Shown here piece by piece: positions 32,275 through 40,550 of a stretch of 64,000 bases of DNA (positions within the stretch are counted from its first letter, which is position 1; the number at the start of each line of letters is the position of its first letter). The stretch is from Nonomuraea gerenzanensis (GTDB taxonomy: Bacteria; Actinomycetota; Actinomycetes; Streptosporangiales; Streptosporangiaceae): NCBI RefSeq assembly GCF_020215645.1, contig NZ_CP084058.1, forward strand, positions 6,882,001 to 6,946,000. The letters run 5' to 3'. The notes under the pieces were generated by a model, which was not told where the DNA came from, did no database searches, and worked only from the letters and a program-made list of their open reading frames with translations. A program made the position numbers and the translations under genes.

Positions 32275-34313
32275 CCAACGAAAGCAGTGGCATGTCACGC
32301 ATGGAGAATTTCCGGCGCCGGGTGGGCGGTCTGGCGTTCGGCGGTGACTACAACCCCGAGCAGTGGGACCCGGAGGTGTGGCGGGAGGACGTCCGGCTGA
32401 TGCGCGAGGCCGGCGTGAACACCGTCAGCCTGGGCGTGTTCGCGTGGGCCTCGCTGGAGCCTGAGCCGGGCACGTACACGTTCGGCTGGATGGACGAGAT
32501 CATGGATCTCCTCCACGAGAACGGCATCAGCGTCAACCTGGCCACCCCCACGGCGGCGCCGCCCGTCTGGCTGACGCATCTGCACCCCGAGGTGTTCCCC
32601 ATCAGGGAGGACGGGCACCCGTTCGGCTTCGGCAACCGGATGCAGTACGACCCGTCGTCGCCGATCTACCGCGAGTACGCGGCCCGGATCACCACCAAGC
32701 TGGCCGAGCGCTACTCCTTCCACCCGGCGCTGGCGATGTGGCACATCAGCAACGAGTACGGGCCCACGTCGTACGGCCCGGCCGCCGCGGCGAACTTCCG
32801 CACCTGGCTCAAGCGCAGGTACGGCACCCTCGACCGGCTGAACGAGGCGTGGACGACCCGGTTCTGGGGCCAGGTCTACACCGACTGGGAGCAGGTCGAC
32901 GTCCCGCACATCCCGCGGACCTGGATGAACCCCACCCGGCGGCTCGACTTCAAGCGCTTCACCTCCGACGCGCTGCTGGAGTGCTTCCTCGCCGAGCGCG
33001 ACATCGTGCGCTCCTTCCGCGACGACATCCCGGTCATGACCAACTTCATGCGCTTCTTCCGCCACGCCGACTACTGGAAGTGGGCGCCGGAGGAGGACGC
33101 CGCCGCGCTCGACATCTACCCGAACCCGGCCGACGCCGACTCCCACGTGTCGGCGGCCTTCAACTACGACCTGTTCCGCTCGCTCAAGGGCGGCCGGCCG
33201 TGGATGCTCATGGAGCAGTCGAGCAGCGCCGTCAGCCAGTGGCAGCTCAACATCGTCAAGGAGCCGGGCCGGATGCGGCTCGGCTCGCTGCAGGCGGTGT
33301 CGCGGGCGGCCGACTCGGTGATGTTCTTCCAGTGGCGGGCCAGCCGCGGCGGCCAGGAGCGCTTCCACTCGGCGATGCTGCCGCACTCCGGGCCCGGCTC
33401 GCGCACGTTCAGGGAGATCACCGACCTGGGCCGGGAGGTCAAGCTGCTCGCGCCGGTGGCGGGCACGACCTCGCGCGCGGAGATCGCCGTCGTGTTCGAC
33501 TGGGACGGCTGGTGGGGGCTGGAGGAGGTCTTCGGCCTGCCGCGCTCCGACTTCAGCTACACCGACACCGTCATGCGGCACTACACGCCGCTGTGGGAGC
33601 GCCACCACGCCGTGGACGTGGTGAGCCACGCCTCGGCGCTGGACGGGTACAAGGTGCTGATCGTGCCGAACGCGTACCTGATCGACGACGAGGCGGTCGC
33701 GCGCATCCACGAGTTCGTCGGGAACGGCGGGACCGTGATCATGTCGTTCTTCTCCGGGGTGGTGGACGCCGACAACCGGGTGCGGCCGAACGGCTACCCG
33801 GGGGCGTTCCGTGAGCTGATCGGCGCGAAGATCGACGAGTACTGGCCGGCGCGGCCGCACGAGGAGTTCGCCGTGACGTTCGCCGACGGGCGGCGCACGA
33901 CGGCCACCTGGTGGCGCGACGACCTGCATCTGGAGTCGGGCAAGGCGCTGGCCACCTACGCGGATGGGCTGCTGGAGGGGCGGGCCGCCGTGGTGGAGAA
34001 CCGGTACGGTGCCGGGCGGGTGGTCTACTTCGCGACGCTGCTGGAGCGGGAGGCGTTCGACGCGACGCTGGCTCAGGTCGTGGAGGAGGCGGGGGTGCGG
34101 TCGCGCTTCGAGGGGGTGCCCGCGCATGTGGAGTGCATGGTGCGGGGGGATGCTGAGCATGAGTACGTGTTCCTGCTGAATCACAGTGGTGAGGTGGGGG
34201 TGTCCGTCGCCGTGGGAGGGAAGGGGACGGATCTGCTCACTGGGCAGGAAGTGGTGGATGAGGTGACGCTGGGGCCGCTGGGGGCGGCGGTTGTGCAGGT
34301 CGCCCGCTCCTGA
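32271..34313 (+). CDS. GH42-family beta-galactosidase
   Basis: A 680-residue beta-galactosidase of family 42. Acid/base Glu162 (HISNEYG) and nucleophile Glu315 (WMLMEQS) lie in a TIM barrel (about 15-400), followed by the trimerisation/flavodoxin-like domain (about 415-630) and a small C-terminal domain. No signal peptide. The ATG 32271 overlaps the GH3 stop; ATGs at 32292 and 32301 are alternative starts. GH42 enzymes usually act on plant galactans and arabinogalacto-oligosaccharides rather than lactose. Coupling with GH3 suggests stepwise breakdown of one mixed beta-linked oligosaccharide. Confidence 0.93.
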   Translation: MTNESSGMSRMENFRRRVGGLAFGGDYNPEQWDPEVWREDVRLMREAGVNTVSLGVFAWASLEPEPGTYTFGWMDEIMDLLHENGISVNLATPTAAPPVWLTHLHPEVFPIREDGHPFGFGNRMQYDPSSPIYREYAARITTKLAERYSFHPALAMWHISNEYGPTSYGPAAAANFRTWLKRRYGTLDRLNEAWTTRFWGQVYTDWEQVDVPHIPRTWMNPTRRLDFKRFTSDALLECFLAERDIVRSFRDDIPVMTNFMRFFRHADYWKWAPEEDAAALDIYPNPADADSHVSAAFNYDLFRSLKGGRPWMLMEQSSSAVSQWQLNIVKEPGRMRLGSLQAVSRAADSVMFFQWRASRGGQERFHSAMLPHSGPGSRTFREITDLGREVKLLAPVAGTTSRAEIAVVFDWDGWWGLEEVFGLPRSDFSYTDTVMRHYTPLWERHHAVDVVSHASALDGYKVLIVPNAYLIDDEAVARIHEFVGNGGTVIMSFFSGVVDADNRVRPNGYPGAFRELIGAKIDEYWPARPHEEFAVTFADGRRTTATWWRDDLHLESGKALATYADGLLEGRAAVVENRYGAGRVVYFATLLEREAFDATLAQVVEEAGVRSRFEGVPAHVECMVRGDAEHEYVFLLNHSGEVGVSVAVGGKGTDLLTGQEVVDEVTLGPLGAAVVQVARS

Positions 34314-34351
34314 GCGTAGGTCGTCGGCGCTTGAGCGCAGGCTGTCGGCGC
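34310..34351 (+). repeat. imperfect 21-bp tandem repeat over the GH42 stop codon
   Basis: CTGAGCGTAGGTCGTCGGCGC (34310-34330) is followed by a second copy (34331-34351) with four mismatches. The first copy holds the GH42 stop codon, so this duplication falls on a gene end. Confidence 0.6.
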
Positions 34352-34409
34352 GGGTACGGGCTGGCTTCGTGCCCGTGCCCGCGCCCGCGCGGCTGCTCAC
34401 ACGCGGCGC

Positions 34410-34592
34410 CTACCTTGACGCAGGGCGGTGGCCCGGCCGTTCATAGGCTGGGTCCTTCGCCGCGTACGCGACAGCGACCTCGATGGCGGGGCCGTAGGCC
34501 GCGACCTGGTCGGGCGTCCATCCGGCGTAGGCGGCCAGGACGTCGGCGGGCGGCGCCTCGCGCTCGCCGGACGAGGCAGGCGGGGTGCTCAT
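34410..34592 (-). CDS. small protein of unknown function downstream of the deaminase gene
   Basis: A 60-residue frame (starts MSTPPASSGEREAPP, then a helical AAYAGWTPDQVAAYG segment). Nearly all third codon positions are G or C, as in real genes here, which supports coding. It starts 44 bases beyond the adenosine deaminase stop on the same strand. Its first residues TPPASS repeat the last residues of that protein (TPPASS), so it may contain a copy of the deaminase gene end. I do not recognise the family. Confidence 0.45.
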   Translation of the reverse strand: MSTPPASSGEREAPPADVLAAYAGWTPDQVAAYGPAIEVAVAYAAKDPAYERPGHRPASR

Positions 34593-34635
34593 GGCAAGTC
34601 GGGCAGGACGCTCGAAGCGCGGGAGGCGGGTGCGC

Positions 34636-35595
34636 TCACGACGAGGCGGGCGGGGTCGCGAGCCATTCGTCCACCTCCGCCCGCAGTGCCGCCTTCATCC
34701 CCTCCGGCGCGAACGACGCATCGATCGCCGCCTTCGCGAACCCGGCCAGCTCCCCATCCCCATACCCGAAGACCTCCCGCAACCGCAGATACTCATCCCC
34801 CAGCCCCGTCTCCCCATCGGTATTGACGGTCACAGCCAACCCAGCCTCCCGCAACCGAGGCAACGGATGCTCCTCCAACGACGGCACAAGACCGAGCAGC
34901 ACATTCGAGAACGGACACACCTCCAGCGCCAGCCCCCGCTCCCGCACCTCATCCACCAGCGCATCGTCATCGAGCACCCGGATCCCGTGCCCGAGCCGCT
35001 CGGTGTGCCCCACGTCGATGGCCTCCCGGATACTGTCGGCCCCCGCCGCCTCCCCCGCGTGATGCACGAGGTGCAGCCCCGCGTCCCTGGCCGCGTCGCA
35101 CACCTCGGCGAACGGAGCCAGCGGGTGGCTCTCGTCCCCCGCCACGCCGAGGCCGATGACCTGCTCGTGGCGCAGGGCCAGCTTGTACGTCTGCCACATC
35201 CGCTCCACCGGCCGCCGCCTGGAGTGGTCGAGCAGCACCCGGCACTCGATCCCGTACCTGGCCTGCCCCTCGGCGAGCCCGTCGAGCACCGCCAGCAGCG
35301 GCATCTCCGGATCCCCCACGCGCTCTCCGTGCGCGGCGGCGGTGAACGTGACCTCGACGTACCGGGTGCCCTGGGCGGCCTCGTCGGCGCAGAACTCCAC
35401 CGCGACCCGGCGGAAACGGTCGGCCGTGGTCAGCAGCTCGCGCACCTTGGCTCGCTGGTCGGCGAACTCCCTGAACGTGCTGAACCCGCCCTCCGGCTCC
35501 GGCGGGCCGCCCCACTCGCGCACGGTACGCGGCCGTACGGTGCTCTCCAGGTGAACGTGCAGGTGGGCCTTGGGCAGCGACCGTAGATCTCTCAC
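34636..35595 (-). CDS. adenosine-deaminase-family protein
   Basis: A 319-residue member of the adenosine/AMP/adenine deaminase family. Zinc ligands H13-x-H15 (HLHVHLES), the catalytic HAGE (residues 179-182) and a later histidine (RLGHG) are present. The usual C-terminal zinc/purine motif S-D-D-P reads N-T-D260-G-E here, so the second aspartate is glycine, and HLDG/HLEG is HLES. It may therefore act on a purine-like substrate other than adenosine (for example an aminofutalosine-type compound). Start at GTG 35595, with GGGTGG upstream. It faces the dehalogenase-like hydrolase gene. Confidence 0.82.
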   Translation of the reverse strand: MRDLRSLPKAHLHVHLESTVRPRTVREWGGPPEPEGGFSTFREFADQRAKVRELLTTADRFRRVAVEFCADEAAQGTRYVEVTFTAAAHGERVGDPEMPLLAVLDGLAEGQARYGIECRVLLDHSRRRPVERMWQTYKLALRHEQVIGLGVAGDESHPLAPFAEVCDAARDAGLHLVHHAGEAAGADSIREAIDVGHTERLGHGIRVLDDDALVDEVRERGLALEVCPFSNVLLGLVPSLEEHPLPRLREAGLAVTVNTDGETGLGDEYLRLREVFGYGDGELAGFAKAAIDASFAPEGMKAALRAEVDEWLATPPASS

Positions 35596-35686
35596 GTGGG
35601 ACCACCCTATGAGCCACCCCGGGCGCCCGCAGCTCCTTTTCCGGGCGTACCGTCGCAGACGGGGCCCTTCGTGGGAGGAGCGGGTC

Positions 35687-36430
35687 ATGACCGTCGTTCT
35701 GGTACACGGCGTCCCGGAGACGCCGTCCGTCTGGGATCCGTTGCGCGCGGCCCTGCGCCGTCAGGACGTACGCGCGGTGCGGCTGCCCGGCTTCGGCTGC
35801 CCTCGGCCCGGTGGCTTCGGCGCGACCAAGGAGGAGTACGTGGCCTGGCTGGCCGCCGAGCTGGAGTCGATGGGCGTGGACGAGGTCGACCTCGTCGGCC
35901 ACGACTGGGGCGGCGGCCTGGTGGTGCGGCTGGTCAGCCTGCAGCCCGAGCTCGTACGCTCCTGGGTCACCGACGCCCCCGGCCTGGCCCACCCGGGCTT
36001 CCGCTGGCACGACGTCGCGCGGCTGTGGCAGGCGGCGGGGGCCGGGGAGCAGTTCTTCGAGCAGATCGTGGCGCTGCCGGTCGAGGCGCGGGCCGAGGCG
36101 TTCGCGGGGATCGGGGTGCCGCAGGAGCATGCGGTGGCGATGGTGCGCGAGGTGGACGCGGTGATGGGCGGGTGCATCCTGGACCTTTACCGGTCCGCGG
36201 TGCACGTGGCGGAGGAGTGGTCGCCGGCGTTCACCGACATTCCCGTGCCGGGGCTGGCGCTGGTGCCGTCCGAGGATCCGTACCTGGCGGCGGGCGTGGC
36301 GCGGGCGAGCGCGGCCAGGGCGGGCGCGGCCGTGGCCGAGCTGACGGGGCTCGGCCACTGGTGGATGCTCCAGGATCCGGCGGCGGGGGCGGCGCGGCTG
36401 GAGAAGTTCTGGAGCGAGGTGGCCAAGTAG
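35687..36430 (+). CDS. alpha/beta hydrolase, haloalkane-dehalogenase/epoxide-hydrolase type
   Basis: A 247-residue cytoplasmic hydrolase. HGVPETPSVW carries the oxyanion-hole HG, and GHDWGGGL has an aspartate nucleophile in place of serine, as in epoxide hydrolases and haloalkane dehalogenases. The candidate acid is in PSEDPY and the histidine in TGLGHWWMLQDP. Start at ATG 35687 with GGGAGGAG 6 bases upstream; frame further upstream is not supported. Single gene, divergent from the adenosine-deaminase-like gene. The substrate is unknown; epoxides or haloalkanes are plausible from the Asp nucleophile. Confidence 0.85.
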   Translation: MTVVLVHGVPETPSVWDPLRAALRRQDVRAVRLPGFGCPRPGGFGATKEEYVAWLAAELESMGVDEVDLVGHDWGGGLVVRLVSLQPELVRSWVTDAPGLAHPGFRWHDVARLWQAAGAGEQFFEQIVALPVEARAEAFAGIGVPQEHAVAMVREVDAVMGGCILDLYRSAVHVAEEWSPAFTDIPVPGLALVPSEDPYLAAGVARASAARAGAAVAELTGLGHWWMLQDPAAGAARLEKFWSEVAK

Positions 36431-36457
36431 CCCGGCCGAAGTCCGATCCTCCGGGCC

Positions 36458-36529
36458 GCGGGCGGCACAATCGACGCGACGCCCGGCCACTTCCAGCAGC
36501 AGGCGGCACAATCGCCGCGACACCCGGCC
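36458..36529. repeat. 31-bp direct repeat in a convergent spacer
   Basis: Two 31-bp copies (36458-36488, 36499-36529; period 41) of a sequence starting GCGGGCGGCACAATCGACGC share all but 3 positions. They lie between the hydrolase stop and the convergent methyltransferase stop. No hairpin terminator is obvious here. Confidence 0.75.
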
Positions 36530-36552
36530 GCGGGCGCGTCGGGACGGCCGGT

Positions 36553-37320
36553 CTACGCAGGTTGCCGCTTGGTGAGGCGCATCTTCGACTGCTTGTGCGG
36601 CAGCCGCTCCCAGTCCTCCATGAACGTCGCGTCGAAGCCGTACTTCCCGGCCAGCGCGGCGAGGGTCTCGGTGCGATAGTAGAAGTCCTCCCGCAGCACC
36701 TGGTGCTCCTTGCCCTCGGTTCGGTCGAAGGTGAAGTCGAACCAGGCACCGGGTTTCATCACCCTGCCCACGTGTGCGAAGCACTCCTCGATCACCTCCA
36801 GCGGGGAGTGCGAGAAGACGCTGTGCGCGTGCACGACGTCGAAGTGCTCGTCGGGCAGGAACGCCAGGCGCAGGTCGCGTACGGGCGTCAGGTACGGCAG
36901 CTTGTCCCCCAGGCCGTGCTCGACGAGGGTGTCCTGCGCGGCCATGAGGATGTCGGGTGAGATGTCGACGCCGTAGTAGTTCCCGGTGTGCAGGTAACCG
37001 ATGAACAAGTGGCCCGCCCGCAGGTTGCCGCAGCCGATCTCCAGCATCCGGCATTCGGGCTTCAGCCCGTGCTCCACCAAGTAGTCGAACTGCATGCGGC
37101 CCAGCGCCAGCCACCGCCGGTGGTTGTGCGAGCCGACGGCGCCCTCGGGGTCGCGGGCCGTGTCGGACCTCATGACGGCGCGGTAGTAGCCGATGTGGTC
37201 GCGCGTGCGCAGCCTGAACCACGTGTCGCGGGCCAGGCGCCGCAGGTGGGGGATGATCTTGTGTGGGTTCTTGATGGCGTACGTCGCTTGGTGGACGACG
37301 CTCGAACGGGAGCGGTTCAC
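36553..37320 (-). CDS. class I SAM-dependent methyltransferase
   Basis: A 255-residue methyltransferase. Motif I is MLEIGCGNLRAGH (about residues 92-104), motif II contains YYGVDISPD, and the post-motif HSVFSHSPLEVIEE follows in a DUF-like class I fold. The N-terminal 70 residues are basic and helical (NPHKIIPHLRRLARDTWFRL) and may bind a membrane or glycan. Start at GTG 37320; the ribosome site is weak. Similar proteins are found in polysaccharide or glycolipid clusters, but no such genes are adjacent. The acceptor is unknown. Confidence 0.83.
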   Translation of the reverse strand: MNRSRSSVVHQATYAIKNPHKIIPHLRRLARDTWFRLRTRDHIGYYRAVMRSDTARDPEGAVGSHNHRRWLALGRMQFDYLVEHGLKPECRMLEIGCGNLRAGHLFIGYLHTGNYYGVDISPDILMAAQDTLVEHGLGDKLPYLTPVRDLRLAFLPDEHFDVVHAHSVFSHSPLEVIEECFAHVGRVMKPGAWFDFTFDRTEGKEHQVLREDFYYRTETLAALAGKYGFDATFMEDWERLPHKQSKMRLTKRQPA

Positions 37321-37543
37321 GCCTTGGAATCTAGGTCAGGGGGGTGGGCGGCCATAGGGCTGTCGCGACACTCTTGATTTCCCGTTTGCGCAGCCTTTCT
37401 CTCACAGGCACGCCACCTCCCTCACAGCGAAGCCCCACCTCGCCCGGAGGCGCGCCACCTCAAACGCCCGCCCCGTCCGCGCGAAGGCGCCACCTCAGAC
37501 CCCGGCCCGTCCGTACGAAGGCGCGTCGCCTCAGGCCCCGGGC

Positions 37544-38524
37544 CTAGCTCAGGTAGTCGCGCAACGCCAGCGACCTGGACGGGTGACGGAGCTTGGACAT
37601 GGTCTTGGCCTCGATCTGGCGGATGCGCTCCCGGGTGACACCGTAGACCCGGCCGATCTCGTCCAGGGTCATGGGCTTGCCGTCCGTGAGGCCGTACCGC
37701 ATGCTGATCACCCCCGCCTCCCGCTCGGAGAGCTGGTCGAGCAGTGCCCGGAGCTGCTGCTGGAGCAGGGTGAAGGACACAGCGTCGGCCGGTGAGACGG
37801 CCTCGGTGTCCTCGATGAGGTCGCCGAACTCGCTGTCGCCCTCCTCCCCCAGCGGCGTGTGCAGGGAGATCGGCTCGCGGCCGTACCTCTGCACCTCGAT
37901 GACCCGGTCGACCTCCAGCTCGCTCTCCTGGGCGATCTCCTCGGGGGTGGGCTCGCGCCCGAGCTCGCTCTGCAGCCGCCGCTGCACCCGGGCGACCTTG
38001 TTGATCAGCTCCACCATGTGGACGGGGATGCGGATCGTGCGGGCCTGGTCGGCCATGGCGCGGGTGATGGCCTGCTTGATCCACCAGGTGGCGTAGGTGG
38101 AGAACTTGTAGCCGAGCTGGTAGTCGAACTTCTCGATCGTCCGGATGAGGCCCAGGTTGCCCTCCTGGATCAGGTCCAGGAAGAGCATGCCGCGTCCGGT
38201 GTAGCGCTTGGCGATGGAGACCACCAACCGGAGGTTGGCCTCCAGCATGCGCCGCTTGGCGCGGGTGCCGTCGTCGGCGATCCACTCGAGGTCGGCGCGC
38301 AGCTCGTCGGTCAGCTCGGGCTCGGTGTCGAGCCGCTCCCTGGCGAACAGCCCTGCCTCGATGCGCTTGGCCAGGTCGATCTCCTGCTCGGCGGTGAGCA
38401 GGGGGACGCGGCCGATCTCCTTCAGGTAGGCCTTGACCGAGTCTGCGCCGACGACCGCGCCACCGTCGGCGCCACCGTCGGCACTGGTGTCGTCCAGTTC
38501 GAGAACCTCTGCTGCTTGGGACAA
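37544..38524 (-). CDS. group 2 sigma-70-family sigma factor (HrdB-like)
   Basis: A 326-residue sigma factor with regions 1.2 to 4.2 but only a short N-terminus. Region 2 ([55 protein letters not shown]) is nearly identical to principal sigma factors, and region 4.2 carries [20 protein letters not shown]. This makes it a group 2, non-essential paralogue of HrdB (HrdA/HrdD-like). Start at ATG 38524. It is divergent from a TetR-type regulator gene, and palindromes of TetR type lie in the shared 131-bp gap, so the regulator may control this sigma factor. Confidence 0.93.
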   Translation of the reverse strand: MSQAAEVLELDDTSADGGADGGAVVGADSVKAYLKEIGRVPLLTAEQEIDLAKRIEAGLFARERLDTEPELTDELRADLEWIADDGTRAKRRMLEANLRLVVSIAKRYTGRGMLFLDLIQEGNLGLIRTIEKFDYQLGYKFSTYATWWIKQAITRAMADQARTIRIPVHMVELINKVARVQRRLQSELGREPTPEEIAQESELEVDRVIEVQRYGREPISLHTPLGEEGDSEFGDLIEDTEAVSPADAVSFTLLQQQLRALLDQLSEREAGVISMRYGLTDGKPMTLDEIGRVYGVTRERIRQIEAKTMSKLRHPSRSLALRDYLS

Positions 38525-38570
38525 AACTCTCTCCTCGCTCGCTTTGGATGATTGGACGGCGGCCTAAACT

Positions 38571-38631
38571 TAGGTCGCACCTATCTTTAGGTAGTCCTCG
38601 ATGGAGGTCAACCTAAAATAAGGTCGAACCT
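38571..38631. promoter_or_regulatory. three TetR-type operators between sigma and TetR genes
   Basis: TAGGT-CGC-ACCTA (38571-38583), AGGT-CA-ACCT (38605-38614) and AGGT-CGA-ACCT (38621-38631) share AGGT/ACCT arms. TTTAGGT (38586-38592) is a further half-site. They fill the gap between the divergent sigma and TetR genes, so the TetR protein probably controls both. Confidence 0.65.
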
Positions 38632-38655
38632 AAATTTTTGTGGGAGACTGCGGCC

Positions 38656-39417
38656 ATGAGCACCGACACCTTGGGGTTGAGGGAACAGAAGAAGCGAGAG
38701 ACCCGGCAGGCCATCTCTGACCACGCTACCCAACTGTTCCTGGAACGTGGCTTCGACCGGACGACGATCGCCGACATCGCCGCCGCGGCCAGGGTCGCGA
38801 AGATGACCGTGACCAACTATTTCCCCCGCAAGGAGGACCTGGCCCTCGACCACCACGAGGAGTTCGCGGCGGGGCTGGCGGAGACGGTCGCGCACCGGCC
38901 GGCCGGGGAGTCGGCGCTGGGGGCGGTGCGGCGGGCGTATCTGGCGGCGCTGGAGCAGCGGGATCCGGTCATCGGCTTCACCGGCCGGGAGTTCGCCCGG
39001 ATGATCGCCGAGAGCCCGACGCTGGTGGCGCGGCTGCGGGATCTGCACGACCAGCGGGAGGAGGCCCTGGCCCGGCAGCTCGTGCGGGAGGCGCCGGGCG
39101 ATCCGGTCGCCGCGCGGGCCGTGGCGGCGCAGATCGCGGCGGCGGATCGGCTGCTGTTCAGGGAGTTGCAGGCCCGGATGCTGGCGGGGCAAGACGCTGC
39201 CGCAACCGGGGGTGCGGCCCTGGACGAGGGTGGGGACGGCGTCACAAGCCCGCGTGAAGGAGCCGAGGTGGGCGGGGGCGGCGTCACAAGCCCGCGTGGA
39301 GGAGCCGAGGAGGATGCGGGCCGGCGGGTCGACGGCATCGCCGTCGCGCTCGGCGAGATCGCGCGCCGGGTCTTCGACCTCCTGGAGCCCGCCATCGGCG
39401 GATACGCCGTCCGCTGA
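38656..39417 (+). CDS. TetR-family transcriptional regulator
   Basis: A 253-residue TetR regulator. The N-terminal HTH (KRETRQAISDHATQLFLERGF, then TTIADIAAAARVAKMTVTNYF) covers residues 16-62. The ligand domain follows. Its C-terminal third has an extra low-complexity part with two copies of a GVTSPR-GAE block (42-bp period), so it is longer than typical (about 200 residues). Start at ATG 38656, with GGGAG 9 bases upstream. It faces the group 2 sigma factor gene; three operator-like palindromes lie between them. Confidence 0.9.
   Translation: MSTDTLGLREQKKRETRQAISDHATQLFLERGFDRTTIADIAAAARVAKMTVTNYFPRKEDLALDHHEEFAAGLAETVAHRPAGESALGAVRRAYLAALEQRDPVIGFTGREFARMIAESPTLVARLRDLHDQREEALARQLVREAPGDPVAARAVAAQIAAADRLLFRELQARMLAGQDAAATGGAALDEGGDGVTSPREGAEVGGGGVTSPRGGAEEDAGRRVDGIAVALGEIARRVFDLLEPAIGGYAVR
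39238..39310 (+). repeat. 42-bp-period duplication inside the TetR gene
   Basis: A 31-bp block starting GGCGTCACAAGCCCGCGT occurs at 39238-39268 and 39280-39310 with one mismatch. It encodes GVTSPREGAE and GVTSPRGGAE. The 42-bp offset keeps the frame and lengthens a flexible segment of the regulator. Confidence 0.88.
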
Positions 39418-39430
39418 ACGGCCGCGCCCC

Positions 39431-40534
39431 TCACGCGACCGTCAAGGACCTCCTCGGCGGCGACCATACGATCTCCCCTCCCTGCACCCCCGCGAACGCC
39501 ATCAACCGCGCCCCCTCGACGGCCAGCTCCCCCATCACCTCATCGCTCAACGCCTCGAACGGCTCGACCGTCAGCACACCGTCCTTAAGCTCCCACATGC
39601 CACCGACAGTTCCGTCGACCAGGAACGTGGGATGGACAGCCGCCCCCACGCACACCTGCTTCCGCTGCTCAGCGGTCATCATCCGGCCGCGGTCGGCGAA
39701 GGCGACGATGAGGTTGTCGAACCAGGGCAGGAAGCGGACGGGCGCGGGCGCGTCGGCGGCGGCGAGCGGCGCGTCCGCCAGGTCGAACAGGACGCGGCCG
39801 GAGGCGTCGCGGTAGCGGCGCAGGCCGGGCATCGCCTCCATGACACCGCGCAGCCGGGTCAGCCCCGACCACATCTGCACGTCCATCACGCTCGCCGGCC
39901 CGAACGCCGCCAGGTAGCGCGCCACGAGCCGCTCCACCGGCGGCGCCGGCTCCAGTGGCCGGCCCAGCCACTCCTCCGCCAGTGTGAACGGCGTGGGCCC
40001 GCCCGTCCCCCAGAGCCCGTTCGGCGGCGTGTGCACGATCGGCAGCAGCGCCTGCGGCGAGAAGCCCAGCGCGACGGGGTCGACCTCGGGCCACCGCTCG
40101 CGCAGCAGGTCGCGGAGCTGAGGGCGGGTGAGCGTGCGTCCTGCCAGGTGGCCGCGGGCCAGTGCGGCGAGCTCCTCGACGTCCACCCCGCGCATCAGCC
40201 GCCCGAACGCCGCCTGCCGGGTACGCGACAGGATCACCTGCACCAGCGGCCGGATCCACACGTAGTCGTCGGCCAGCGCCAGGTGTTGCGTGCCGCGCAG
40301 CAGCGAGCCGCGCACCACCCGCCTGTCGTTCAGGAGCGCCGCCAGGTCGGCCTGGGTGAAGGAGGCCAGGCGGGTCCACAGGCCGAGGTACGGCGCGTCG
40401 ATCTCCTGGCCCTGCACCGCCACCAGGCGCTCGATGGCCTGGGCGGCGGACAGCTCCGAACGGTTCAGCAGGAGCTGCCGCTCCAGCGTGGTGCGGTTGA
40501 GTACGCGGGGGCCGAGCTCGGGGGTCAGCGTCAT
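39431..40534 (-). CDS. AlkZ-like HTH_42 DNA glycosylase-family protein, copy 1
   Basis: A 367-residue protein of the AlkZ/YcaQ (HTH_42) superfamily. Tandem winged helices and a beta-barrel are implied by LNRTTLERQLLLNR, GTQHLALADDY and the C-terminal VDGTVGGMWEL. The catalytic QxQ of AlkZ glycosylases is present as VQGQE (about residues 40-44). AlkZ-type enzymes unhook DNA crosslinks made by natural products. Start at ATG 40534; a few upstream codons are unlikely. Paralogue of the protein two genes upstream (42006-43055). A self-resistance or DNA-repair role is possible; no toxin biosynthesis genes are seen. Confidence 0.82.
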   Translation of the reverse strand: MTLTPELGPRVLNRTTLERQLLLNRSELSAAQAIERLVAVQGQEIDAPYLGLWTRLASFTQADLAALLNDRRVVRGSLLRGTQHLALADDYVWIRPLVQVILSRTRQAAFGRLMRGVDVEELAALARGHLAGRTLTRPQLRDLLRERWPEVDPVALGFSPQALLPIVHTPPNGLWGTGGPTPFTLAEEWLGRPLEPAPPVERLVARYLAAFGPASVMDVQMWSGLTRLRGVMEAMPGLRRYRDASGRVLFDLADAPLAAADAPAPVRFLPWFDNLIVAFADRGRMMTAEQRKQVCVGAAVHPTFLVDGTVGGMWELKDGVLTVEPFEALSDEVMGELAVEGARLMAFAGVQGGEIVWSPPRRSLTVA

Positions 40535-40550
40535 ACGGGCAGCGTAGGAG

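Noticed and set aside
32295..34400. 701-codon minus-strand frame antisense to the GH42 gene
   Set aside because: Arg/His/Val/Pro-rich shadow of a GC-rich gene; the plus-strand frame has catalytic glutamates and family length.
34967..37222. 751-codon minus-strand frame over the deaminase, hydrolase and methyltransferase genes
   Set aside because: Covers three real genes in the wrong frame, with Arg/Pro/Gly-rich sequence throughout.
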